Part shown: in pieces, positions 23,831 to 34,680 of the stretch
Layout of the letters: each line of letters begins with the position of its first letter
Numbering within the stretch: position 1 is the first letter of the stretch
Source: Nymphaea colorata
Lineage: Eukaryota > Streptophyta > Magnoliopsida > Nymphaeales > Nymphaeaceae
Assembly: GCF_008831285.2 (NCBI RefSeq)
Contig: NC_045149.1
Span: 5,509,500-5,573,499, forward strand
Direction of reading: 5' to 3'
Length of the DNA: 64,000 bases
The notes under the pieces: model-generated
What the model was told of the DNA's origin: nothing
Seen by the model: only the letters and a program-made list of their open reading frames with translations
The model's database searches: none
Position numbers and translations under genes: made by a program

Positions 23831-24052
23831 GAAAGAGGAAGAAGTAGGAATAGGGGACGGCAGGCAGGGGCGATGGAGGAACACCGGCTGGCGATAGGGG
23901 CAGCGGCTGAGGCCGGCCATTATGGCAGCACGGCGGGCTGCGACCGCCGGTTCGGGTTACAGCCGGTGCCCACCCACCTCCGTCCCGCCCGTTTTTGTTT
24001 TTCCCCTTCTGTTTTTCTGTAGGAACAGCAGAAAGGGGAGGAAATCAAAACC
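22965..24052. repeat. hairpin left arm (~1.09 kb)
   Basis: The reverse complement of this stretch matches 24264-25346 almost continuously with scattered mismatches. Landmark pairs are GGGGGCAAATTTATTTTT (right, 25330s) with its complement near 22975, and GTAGGAACAGCAGAAAGG (left, 24020s) with its complement near 24285. It covers RT-coding sequence (to about 23830) and then a GC-rich non-pol segment. Confidence 0.9.
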
Positions 24053-24263
24053 GACCCGGTCCGACCCACCCACTCGACCGACCGGGCGTCGTCTCCACCG
24101 CTCCCCTGCCGAACGATAGGCGGGCGGTGACCTTCCACCAACAGGCCACCTAACTTCTCGGGTGGCCGCCGGCCGGTGCCGTCTAGACGGCCGGCCGTCG
24201 CCCGGTGCGATGGCCAGCCGTCTCCCACCAAAAACCGTCCAGAATCGGCCGGTTTTCTACCCT
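24053..24263. other. GC-rich hairpin spacer, ~211 bp
   Basis: The unpaired centre between the two arms, strongly GC-rich (many CCGGCC and CCGACC words) and unlike the AT-rich host DNA. No protein is recognised. The inner ~220 bp of both arms have the same GC-rich character, so spacer and inner arms probably come from one foreign GC-rich fragment. Confidence 0.7.
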
Positions 24264-25346
24264 TTTTTTATTTCCGCTCCTTTCTGCTGTTCCTACAGAA
24301 AAACCGAAGGAAAAAAAAAACGGGCGGGACAGAGGTGGGTGGGCGCCAACTGTCACCCGAACCGGCGGTCGTAGCCCGCCGTGCTGCCATAACGGCCGGC
24401 CCCAGCCGCTGCCCCTATCGCCAGCCGGTGTTCCTCCGTCGCCCCTGCCTGCTGTCCCCTATTCCTACTTCTTCCTCTTTCATGGCTACAAAATCAGGTT
24501 ATAAGCATTGCCTTTGAAGAGAGACGTGAGTCTACTCATACAAATGTTGAAAGCAATGGTCAGGTCTTTATTCCTGGCATTGTTCCATCAACATATTCAG
24601 AAGAAGGCAATGATGTCGATCTCCCTACTGAAGAACAAACTCAACAACCTCAAGAAAATCAAGTAGAGGTGCCACTAAAGAAATTCACTAGAGAGAGGAG
24701 TACAATTTCAAATGATTTTGTCTATCTCCAAGAACATGATGTTGATATGGGCTTAATGGAGGATGAACCTGTCAACCTCCAGCAAGCAATAAAGAGTTCT
24801 AAAGCTCTTGAGTGGATGCATGCCATGAATGAGGAAATAAAGTCCATGATGGATAAGGACGTATGAAAAGTTGTTTCCTTGCCTGAAAGTATGAAACTCA
24901 TTGGTTGTAAATGGATATTTAAAACCAAGACAGATTCATTAGGAAACATCTAAAGGTATAAGGCACATCTTGTCACAGAGGGCTTTATTAAAAAAGAAGG
25001 CATTGATTTTACAGAGACTTTCTCTCCAGTTTCGTCGAATGACTCTTTCAGGACCATCATGGCACTTGTAGCTCATTTTGACTTAGAGCTACATCAGATG
25101 GATGTTAAGACAGCGTTTCTAAATGGAGACATTGATGAAATGATATATATGGTGCAACCATAAAACTTTGCTTCAGGAGATACAAAGAAAATGACCTGCA
25201 AACTAAAGAAATCCAGCTATGGGTTAAAGCAAGCTTCCCGTCAGTGGTATTACAAATTTCATTTAGTTATAGTTTTATTTTGCTTCGAGACTAATATGGT
25301 TGATGAATGTGTATACCAAAAGTTCAGTGGGGGCAAATTTATTTTT
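24264..25346. repeat. hairpin right arm (~1.08 kb)
   Basis: Inverted copy of 22965-24052. On the plus strand it encodes the same RT fragment (EWMHAMNEEIKSM near 24810, LKKSSYGLKQASRQW near 25210, DECVYQKFSGGKF near 25310), so it is antisense with respect to the element's own direction. It breaks off inside an A/T run just before the leader and primer site. Confidence 0.9.
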
Positions 25347-25445
25347 TTTTTAAAGCAATACTTGCAGCCAAAGAAAAAAAAGAACATCCAAATGGGAAGA
25401 CGCACAAAAACATCCAAAAATTCAACGAATCAATAATGAAAATGG

Positions 25446-25459
25446 GCTTTGACACCAAA
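25446..25459 (-). other. primer binding site of hairpin element
   Basis: Read on minus, TGGTGTCAAAGCCC follows the end of the 5' LTR by one or two bases and resembles the tRNA-Met primer site. Confidence 0.65.
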
Positions 25460-25923
25460 TGTTGGGATTTCTCCCCTTGATGCATACACAAACGATATGC
25501 CCTAAATAACAGGATCATGCTCATGCTAAATCATTGAATTAAACAAAACCTTAAACTGAAGCGGAAGCGTACCTGAATCCATCTGATCTGGTGCACGGGA
25601 AGATCGCAACATGGTCTTCTAGGGTACGTGCAGTGCGCGTCAGGTCTCTCTCAGATGGGGAAGAGAAAACCCTAGAAACCAAAAGCAACTGTACACACGA
25701 CCCCAGGGACCACTACCATTTTATAATGAGAACAATTACGGATTCCACCTATCAAAGAGTCTGTATTTACGTACTGGTATCTATACATTTCAAAATTACC
25801 TCATACCCTCTAAAATGATGTAATATCCCAAAATGCAATCACTTAAACGGATATTTACTTTAAGACAGCCATAATGTCTGAAATTCCTCATAGACATATG
25901 CCGGCCCACCAAATGATCTTACA
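25460..25923 (-). repeat. 5' LTR of hairpin copia element (464 bp)
   Basis: Partner of the LTR at 21312-21775, same length and same TG...CA ends. A 5' leader with AAACCCTAG-type sequence lies inside. It is followed on the right by the target duplicate ATAGA. Confidence 0.9.
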
Positions 25924-25928
25924 ATAGA

Positions 25929-26289
25929 AACAGGGGAACTCGAATTGGAACTATCGGTGGATTTTTGTGGCAACGATTCAAAATGGCAGAACGAATTGGA
26001 TTTTTTGTTTATGCAGTTTTGTGAAGTGGATGATGTGGGCAACAAACAAGTAGAAGTGCTTGTCGATGATGCAGAGGGCACACTCCGGTGGCGTTTCAAT
26101 GGTTGAGAAAATAGAGGTGACGGCCCTGATGTTGCCAATGTGGAAGGAAAGGCACCATGGTAGTGGAAGAGAGGACGCTAGCGATACTGCTGCATTGGAA
26201 TTGGATGGTCAGCGGAGACAGGGATCAAAGGTGGGAAAACTATGGCAGCTGGCTGAAATGATCGGAAACCAATTGACGGTGGGATTACG
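25929..26289 (-). pseudogene. serine-rich gene-like fragment, unidentified
   Basis: A minus-strand frame opens at 26138 with MATSGPSPLFSQPLKRH and continues as serine/threonine-rich sequence to the copia insertion at 25928. The sequence on the far side of that element (21306 downward) continues in the same frame. The N-terminus resembles an organelle transit peptide in composition only. I recognise no family. It lies upstream, on the same strand, of the SNU23-like and CAND1-like fragments, as part of one mosaic. Confidence 0.35.
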
Positions 26290-26757
26290 CGGACTGTTCA
26301 ACGAGTCGAATTAACTCGAGCTCGATTGCAATTGGCTCGTTTATTAAATGAGTCGAGTTTGAGTTAAGAAATGAAATCAACAACCTAAACGAGTCGAGCT
26401 AGAGTTAAGTGGGCTCGGTTCAGTTAAACTGAGTTAAGCTCGATAAAAAATATATATAAAATACATCTCATAAAAGTATAAAAAAAATAGATTGCTCAAA
26501 TGAGCATACACGTGATATGCTGCCTCTTCCTTTAAAAACTAATTTTTTTAGTGAAAGGCTTGGCTCGGCTCAAACCAATCTTCGGCTCGAGCTGAATTGA
26601 GCCGAGTTCGAGTTTTAAGAACCCAAGCCAAGTCGAGCTTGAGCTAAAAAAAATTGAACTCGAGTCGAGCTCGAGCCGAGTTCGAGTTCCTTTCAAGACA
26701 AATGAGTTGAGTTCGAGCTGACTCAACTCGGCTTGAACTCGCTCATGAAGAACCCTA
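26290..26757. mobile_element. hAT-type MITE, ~468 bp
   Basis: Flanked by GATTACG on both sides (26283-26289 and 26758-26764). The right end, read inward on minus, is TAGGGTTCTTCATGAGCGAG and the left end is GGACTGTTCAACGAGTCG, a decayed inverted match. Both subterminal parts are dense in CGAG/CTCGAG words. No coding capacity. Confidence 0.7.
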
Positions 26758-26764
26758 GATTACG

Positions 26765-27599
26765 GGCTTAGGCCTTGGGATCATGGATTGTAATTATGAT
26801 GGAAGAAGAAGGAGAATAATGGAGAAATGTGGTGAGGGTCGAGTGGAATGGAATAATAATAATAATTCAGAGGATGAAGAGGTAAAAAAGGGAAGTCGTC
26901 GCTAGTGACAGGTCGAAAACGGGAGAAGGAAGATGAAAACGAGTGATGCAAGGGGGAAAGAGGGAAGAAAAAGGGGAAGCCCCGTGCAGAAGAAGAAAAA
27001 CCGAGGAAGAAATGAAAAAAACGAGAAAAAGTGGATGGAGCGAGTGTGGTTGAGGAGAGAGAAAGAGGGAATAAATTACAAAAAAGGGGGGAAACGGGGT
27101 ATGAAGAAAAAGTAGGTTAGAGAAAAGTCAGGAATCGTAGAGAGAGAAAAAATACAAAAAAGAAAAATAAAGAGTAATTAGGAAAATTTGAAAAGTTTGC
27201 AAATTTAATTTTAAAAATTGTTTTAAATTCCTCTTCAGAATAACATTTGATTCGATTTTAAATATTTAAAATTGACTTGAATTTTTTTTAAATTTTTAAA
27301 TTCATCTGAAAATTGATTGAAAACTATTTAAAAACCCTTGGAAATTGATCTTCATTAATTAATAATTAATTGTGAATTTTCAGAAATCGATTTTGAGGTG
27401 ATCTCAAAACTTGGGCATTGTTAGAATTAATTATCAATTATTTGAAAAAATGCTTCTAAAAATAATTTTAAAGCTCCATTTAAAAATCCAATGACATTGA
27501 TAGGTAGATACCCAAAATTTTGGATTTTAACATGGAAAATCTTTGGCTTGGGTAAAATGGTTGGGTGACCTAAGTGACTTGGGTTTAGATGCTCAATGC
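26765..27599. other. purine-rich then AT-rich non-coding DNA
   Basis: Positions 26790-27180 are strongly purine-rich (GAAGAA, GAGAGA words), followed by low-complexity A/T. A 60-codon frame at 26933 is lysine/arginine-rich because of the base composition and is not called. Confidence 0.4.
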
Positions 27600-30345
27600 T
27601 GAAAATAGGATGTGCTTGTTTCATGGGTGTTCACATTTTGTGTTATGTAAAAGCCAAAAGTTAGACCTTTGTGTCTAGTTTCTTTCCTTCAATTTTTTTC
27701 CAATTTTATGTTGATTTGACTAGCCAATTAAATTATTTATTTGGGACTTTGTTTCTGCAACTTTTCTGTATAAGTTTATATAATCATATTTTTTGTCAAC
27801 TTCGTGATGCTGTATCTTTCTCTCTGTTTAATCTTTTTCAAAATTTTCAACTCTTGTTGATTGTCTATTATGTAGAGAATCTATAGACCAACCAACGATT
27901 AAGGAAGCTCAGTTGAATTGATACCTTTTCCATCATTCCAAATGTCGTTAGTGAATAATTAAAGCAATTTTGTTTTAATTATTTTCTGTCATTCATGTTT
28001 CTATTCTAAGTTTCCAATGTCATAACTTCTTACCACCTTGCATGTTTTTATGAGCTATAAAATCTTGTTGATTCTATGTTATGCAAAGAATCTACATATA
28101 AAGTTAAGATAAACAGAGTTGACTTGACACTTTTTTCATTGTTCGAAATATTGCCATAGAGTCATCAAACCAATTTTGTTTCTGTTATTTTCTGTCATTC
28201 GTATTTATGCCCTAAGTTTTTCAATGACATAACTCTTTACCTCATGCATGTCTATAAGATTCTGTTGATTCTCTATTATGCAGAGAGTCTATAGAACAAT
28301 TTTCAGATCAATCCAAGTTGCTTTAGTAGGGTTTTGGTCGGACCAAATGTACCTCTTTAACCTATTTTACGTACTCTATTTCATGTGTTTTATGATTGTT
28401 CTCATAGCTTTCCAGTCCCATGTCTCTATGATCTGAAAAGGTTATTAAAATCTATTACTTGGAGTTGATTTTTTTATGTATAGGGAGTCTCCCTACCAAA
28501 TTCCGTGCCAATTTAAGATACATAACTTAGTTTTTAAAGTCATCAAAATCACTCGTTGAGTTAAGCTTTCATGTTTTTCAGACTTGACCAAATTTTAATG
28601 TTCCACCTTGTTAGCCTAAGTTCAATCCGATTTTACTGTCCAATTTTATTTTTTCCGTGTTTTAGACATAGTTAGAGAGTTTGTAATGTATCGAAATCTA
28701 GTACAAGGTGACTAGGCTTGCAAATCTTAATTTAGCATGCTAGTTGTATTGTTGTTATTATGGATGTTGTGTTTGATTTTAATATTATAATGCCCATTCG
28801 ATTTCCAGTTTGCATTCGAATTCACTAAGGAATTCACGCTAACTTATTACGTGAGTCATGACAATGGTCATTGCACGTAGGTTCAAGATCTAACTTGACT
28901 TCTGTTTGGGTTCAATTTCAAAATCATGCATATCCTAATTGGACATTCTACAATGTTCATGTGCATTCATATAGTTTGCATTACTTTGCATCATGCATTT
29001 AATTTCAAACTCGTGCACTTAGAATTAGGTCCATATAAAAATCAAGTTGGGTTGTCAACTACATGTATGCGACAATAGTAGATGCATGTCCAAGGTCCAA
29101 AGTAACTTTCATGTCAATACAATTTTCAAAACATATATTTTAAGCTGCACATTTTCAAAATTGAACTAGTTTTCAAACCAAATTTTCAAAGCCCTAAGTT
29201 CAGACATAATTGAGATCTAAACACTAAATTTAACCAACCTAAAACGACGTTGGTGTTACTTGATGCCTTAGTCAAGGCCTGACATCGAGACCACTACCAT
29301 GAACCTAAAATTAATTCAAGTTGGAGTTAGGCTAAAAGTCTGATCCTATAGGTTTATTCAGGACAACTCCTTCAGTTCAATCCAGGTTTGTTCGTGTGAA
29401 CTTAGAATGGATCTGGATCTCGTGAATTGAATTTTAAATCTTTGAATTTGAATTTGCATCTAACTAAATCTGTAATTAGAAAAATGGATCTTGATTTGGA
29501 TATTTTATTTAGAGTATTAGATCTAGATTTCAAATAACTTGGACCATGGTCTTCCAGAGAATTGGATTCAAATTTGGAATTTGAATACTATATCTAGAAC
29601 ATTGGATTTTAGATTTTGTAATTAGGAACAAACTTTCAGCCCTTTAAGAATTAGACCCTAATTTTGATTTTAGATTTTAGGTCTCTGCATTATCTGGATC
29701 AAGATCTCACATTTTACAAATTTTGGATTTTAGAACTTAAACTCATATTTAAAAGCCAGTCAACCCTTAGCTTCAAACCATAATTTAAAACTTTTAGATC
29801 TAGACCTTTGGTTGGATCACCAGGAGTAAATTCAAAATTTTGTTGAATATGATAGTGAATTCAGATTTTGAATCTCAATATTTTGGATTTCATATCATAG
29901 ATCTCTTTAGGTTCACATCCCAAAGCCATAGAAACTAGATCTCATGTATGTTTGAAACTAGTTTGCTTGCATTCATATAAGATCTAGGAACTTGTGCATA
30001 AATTGATGATGATATAGATCATAAACTACGTCCCTAGATTCTAAATATACATTCTTTTAGTTCATGCACTCCAACTTTAAACGATCTACATAGTTTTACC
30101 AAATCTCATTTTCTCAAAGGACACTTAAGGACCTTTATGACACCGGAACTTGGAATCTGGAACATTTAGTCTAGTCTTTGATCTGAGTACCTCTAGTAAA
30201 GGCACAAGGAATGGTCATATCACATATACAACAGGTAGGCTTCTATCTCTCGTAATTTCCTGCAAGAGATAAGGAAATGATACTTTTTTTGGAAATTTTT
30301 CCATGTAAATTGTCATGTGTAAAATTTGCAATTTTGCATGTAAAT
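27600..30345 (-). repeat. AT-rich dispersed repeat, minus-orientation copy
   Basis: Reverse-complement partner of 13560-16050. It additionally holds a local tandem repetition of a ~160-bp unit, recognisable by the recurring words TGTTGATT, TATGCAGAGA and TTTCTGTCATTC at about 27850, 28070 and 28270. No coding sequence. Confidence 0.7.
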
Positions 30346-30694
30346 GGGGTTCTAAGACCAGCATTGGTTTTAGCTTTAAAATAATGCCTAATGGGAGAGG
30401 TAATCTAGGGTTTCTCACCTTCTTCATGCATGGACCTAGGGTTTCCAAAATCAAAATTAAAGAAAAAAAACTTTTGTTTTAAAAATCACCGAGAAATATG
30501 TTTTCTAAAGTCTTTTCATCTAAAAATTAGACCAAATTAATGTTTAATGCGCATAGACTACTGTCAAGAGCACAATACTAGTCTTATTGATAGAATGACT
30601 AGTCAAACTATGTTTTATGCAGCTTTCATGACCACAGTGCTGCAACAAACCATCCATAGTGAACATGCATGCCTAGATTTAGATGCATAATGAT

Positions 30695-31379
30695 AGAAGG
30701 GAAATTCCCCAAATGGTGCAGCTAGGCCTGAATTTAAGAGAAAAATCCCCAAAATTCCCAACATATGTGACTAGAAAAGCCCTCCAAGGGCTGACCATAC
30801 ATACCTTTAACTATCCTTAATTCCTAAAGGGAAGATGTCTAGTTTCAATTATGCCAAATTTACCTCTCTCTTCGATACTTAGATCCACCTCCTTCCAGCT
30901 TAATCTAAACCTATATTCAACAGAAAACCTAGAAGGGAAATTCCCCAAATGGTGCAGCTGGGTCTGAATTTAAGAGAAACCCCCAAAAATTCCAAGCACA
31001 TGTGACTAGAAAAGCGTGGGCTGACCATACATACCTTTAACTATCCTTAATTCCTAAAGGGAAGATGTCTAGTTTCAATTATGCCAAATTTACCTCTCTC
31101 ATCCATACTTAGATCCACCTCCTTCCAGCTTAATCTAAACCTGGATTCAATAGAAAACCTAGAAGGGAAATTCCCCAAATGGTGCAGCTAGGCCTGAATT
31201 TAAGAGAAAACCCCAAAAGTTCCAAGCACATGTGACTAGAAAAACCCTCCAAGGGCCAACTGTCCCTTACTCCTAAAGGGAATGTGTCTAGTTTCAATTA
31301 TGCTAAATTTATCTCTCATCCATACTTAGTTCCACCTCCTTCCAGCTTAATCTAAATCTGGATTCCATAGAAAACCCCC
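30695..31379. repeat. three-copy tandem repeat, ~233-bp unit
   Basis: Units begin with AGAAGGGAAATTCCCC at 30695, 30931 and 31161. Each contains GGTGCAGCT, ATGTGACTAGAAAA and CTTCCAGCTTAATC in the same order. The first two are 236 and 230 bp; the third has an internal deletion after CCAAGGGCC and ends near 31379. Confidence 0.9.
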
Positions 31380-31949
31380 ACCAACTACAGCCCGTACATC
31401 TGAATTAGGCTTCATAAGGGCCAAAGAGGCCACGATTTCATGAATTCATTGAAGACGAATTTTTACTAAGAATCATTGAAGGCAATTAATTAGACAACAA
31501 ATTTACATGGTAAAACATGAAATTTACAATGAAAACTTAACCTTGTTACTGCCCATTGTCTCCTTCCTCTCTCTCTCTCTCAAGGTCTCATTCTCTCCTT
31601 CCCTTCTTCCTCTCTCTCTTAGTCTCTTTGTATCTCTCTCTAGTCATGGCAACTTGCCTTGATGTCAGGCCCTGGTTTTGCAACCAGGCCTGGCATACAA
31701 TGGCGGCCGGATGTCTGTTGGATTTGTCTTTGGGGTTTTTCGTTCAAGGCTGGTTCTTGTTGGACGTCAGTGCATGTAGTCTGAACCATTATCTCAAGAT
31801 CTTGGGTTGCTAGACTCTTTTCACCACTTGGTTATCTGGATCATATTTAGTTGAACGTGGCTACTTTATGGAGCATAGTATCAGAGGCAGCAGGCTTTCA
31901 TTAGAGGATGTTAGATGCTCTATTCATGGTACAAAAGTTCAAGTTTTTG
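31380..31949. other. CT-rich, leader-like non-coding stretch
   Basis: Pyrimidine-rich tracts at 31555-31640 are followed by an 85-codon frame without recognisable domain. This could be the 5' part of the MULE element whose transposase relic follows, but no similarity supports it. Confidence 0.3.
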
Positions 31950-33430
31950 GCATCATTGTCACCTCCTTTCTCCAGTTTCTTCAAGCAAACATAGGTTTTT
32001 CGATCTGCGATAGTGACAATCAACCTTTTGATATATTCATGAGTGGTTATTTAAGGCTTTCACCAAAACCATGAATGGGAAACACCACAAGGTTGCACTT
32101 GCAAGTAACGAAAATGCAATAGCAGCCAGTGTCTTACGTGTGGGTAGAGGCACATCATCAACTTTAATTGTGGCATATTTCCCAAAACACAACAAAGAAA
32201 ATAGGCCACATATTGAATAAAAAAACTGGCATCAAGAAGTGCTTTGCAGAATGTGCACTCAAGTGTGAAGATGCAAAGACATTTGAATATGCATGGGAAC
32301 AAATGATTTATGCCTATGACCTTGAAGAGAATGTTTGGCTTCAAATGTTGTATAAAGACAAAGTAAAGTAAGCATTGACATATAGAACATTTGTGTAAGT
32401 ATGATAAACACACAAAGAGTTGAGAGTATGCATGACACACTGAAAAAGGGAGTCTACTATTGTTTGTCAATATACTGATTCATGGAAAAATATGAGTTAT
32501 TTGTTAACGGTGTTAAGCAGAGTAAACTTGAAGAACATGTGCAAAGCTACAATTCCAGACCTCAAACTCTAAGCATAAATATGTTGGCTGGAGCTACAAT
32601 TATGAATACATCAATCACATCTGAGTGGTTTAAGCAGGTAGCAATCCAGGCAACTAATTAGGGCATAGAATTAGATATGCAAGATTCAAATATGCTTAGG
32701 TACTGTGTGGTATGACATAGAGAATGGTTTCTTAAAAGGAAGATTTTGTATGTTACTTACTATGTTGATACCAGTGTTATGCAATGTTCCTACAAGAAAT
32801 ATGAATTCAAATGTATTTTATACTGTTATGTGTTGAAGATGCTTGATCAAGAGGATATTAGATGAGTATCTGATGCATATATCATGAGAAGATGGACAAA
32901 ACACACAAAGGTGGAGATATTGAAGAGGATGCCTGATATTCCTTATGATGAGGATCCTAGGCGTCAAATCACCTCTTGTTACCAGCTTTATGCAAATCAC
33001 TCATGCATGTTGCACACTTGGCAACAAGAGTCGACTAAGCATATGAACACACGAGGCAGTTCGCAATTGAAGTTCTAGACAAAGTGTTGTCACTTTGCTA
33101 AGAGAGCAATGCAGCTCTGAAATGTCAGTCTCAAAGAGATAGTCTGATGGCAACAAACCATCAAAGAAAAGAATGAATAATTCGAGCATAAATATCATAT
33201 TCGACAAAACATGCCAATGTTGTCAATTATGAGGGAATGATACAAACAACAAAAAGGTTTGAAGAAGAAGTCAAGATCTAATATCAGTCGCCATAGGACA
33301 AAACTTTCATTGGAAAATACTGGCAAGAGAAAGAAGAAGAGACAAATAAGTGCTCTGCAAGAGCAACCAACCAATCTATCGAGTTACGTTAAAGTAGAAA
33401 ATCATGGTGTTGAAACACTGATGTCGTCCT
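31950..33430 (+). pseudogene. FAR1/MULE-type transposase relic
   Basis: Broken plus-strand translation follows the second half of FAR1/FHY3-like (MULE-derived) proteins. WLFKAFTKTMNGKHH is near 32045. LWHISQNTTKKIGHI (32163-32210) is next, then AWEQMIYAYDLEENVWLQ near 32300. NTQRVESMHDTLKKGV is near 32415, and a SWIM-like segment CSYKKYEF with the IMRRWTKH motif follows at 32790-32900. In the SWIM segment the second Cys and the final His read as Tyr, so zinc binding would be lost. The N-terminal FAR1 DNA-binding domain was not found. At least four stops or shifts interrupt it. Confidence 0.75.
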
Positions 33431-34179
33431 AACTAATGCAGTAGTTATATCCAAGTGGCGGTTTTATTGATCCCATGGTAAGTCTTGATATCTACCTCTA
33501 TTATTTATACAAGCCTATCGTAACACAGTATTTGACTATCACAGAGCTGTGTGGTTTTGTATAATTTCCAATAAGAATCTATGGATGTGCTTCCTCATTG
33601 AATAATCATCATTGTGTTCTGATAATAGAGCCAAACAAATCTTTGCCTTAGAAAAACTATCTAATTGCATACAATTTTCTAGTTTTTGGTGATTACTTAT
33701 GCTTGTCACATAATTAACACATTGAAGCACACATGCGATGAGGGTCTTGTCACACACACCATTACACAACTGTCATTATAGTGTGTGATACTTCACGCGA
33801 TAGTGAACGCTATATTATAGTGTTTTGTACAATTGACCCGTAGTGAGCATGACACTATACGTGACAATGTGATAAAGAGTACACAAGAAGTGTGATATAA
33901 CTTGCAATATAAATGAGAGATTTGTTCTAAAAATGTTTCTACAAGAGTTATCTATACACCGATAGGGAAAGCGATAGGTAGTGTAGTAAGACTTGCGATA
34001 TTAGAAGGACAAGAATTTTTATTTAAACTATCATAGAACTAGGGTTGACAGTGTGTTACATTGTATGTGACTTCGCAAAGAGAGTGCAATAAAACTTGTT
34101 ATATAACAAATACATTAATTTTTATTTAGAATTGTCTTGTACATGTGATATCATGAAATATCTAGTGGCTCTGTAGTGG
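33431..34179. other. non-coding, AT-rich
   Basis: Contains clustered GTGTGATA/CACACC-type words near 33750-33900, which could be subterminal repeats of the MULE element, but no clear terminus is visible. Confidence 0.3.
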
Positions 34180-34680
34180 CACTCGATGACATCTTGCACC
34201 TTAGCCATTGGTTGGAGGTTTGTGAGTCACTATCCTATTATACCTCTAGTCACCAATGAAGTAAAACAAGGTGATACTGTCTTCGGAGATGGTTTGTAAC
34301 ATCTTCTTGTGTAAATCTTGACTTTTGTCTGCTAAAAGATCCTCTATGAACCCCATCATTGATACACCATAATCAAAGTTGTCTTGTTGTTGAAGTCATT
34401 TGATGAGAAATAATTTGTAGTTGTCTAGATTGCAATGGAATGCTCTTGTAAAGACCCTATACTGTAGAAAAAGTAGATGAAGTAAGGGTTGTCTACATGA
34501 TCTCTTCTACTCAACAATATAATCCTTAACATGCATAACAGCACTACTACATCAAAGGCCTATTGTTCAGGGTTAAGGAAGGTTAGAGAACTGTTCATCT
34601 ACAGATATTTCTTCTTGTTGTTGACAACATATATTTTAGGTCGACCCACAAATAAGGAAGAATGACCTGGAAAGGAAAAC
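34180..34680 (-). pseudogene. Ulp1-like protease relic, copy 1
   Basis: Minus-strand, diverged copy of the region 36250-36700. The segment around the expected nucleophile reads QQQDNFDYGVSMMGFIEDL, with tyrosine (codon 34369-34371) in place of the catalytic cysteine, followed by HKKMLQTISEDS. The His-Trp part upstream is eroded. Ulp1/C48 domains are often carried by plant MULE and CACTA transposons, and this is likely such a relic. Confidence 0.55.

Larger units (their letters stand above)
21312..25923 (-). mobile_element. copia-derived element with internal 1-kb hairpin
   Basis: A minus-strand element of 4612 bp bounded by two 464-bp LTRs and by 5-bp duplications GTAGA (21307-21311) and ATAGA (25924-25928). 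On minus the order is 5' LTR (25923-25460), primer site, short leader and an inverted copy of part of the RT. A GC-rich spacer and the RT in normal sense follow, then an RNase H relic and the 3' LTR. Gag, protease and integrase are absent, so it cannot move by itself. Transcription from the LTR would cross both arms and give a long self-complementary RNA. Confidence 0.85.

Noticed and set aside
23920-24517. Several overlapping open frames in the GC-rich hairpin centre
   Set aside because: GC-rich DNA has few stops; frames mirror each other because of the inverted repeat and show no family.
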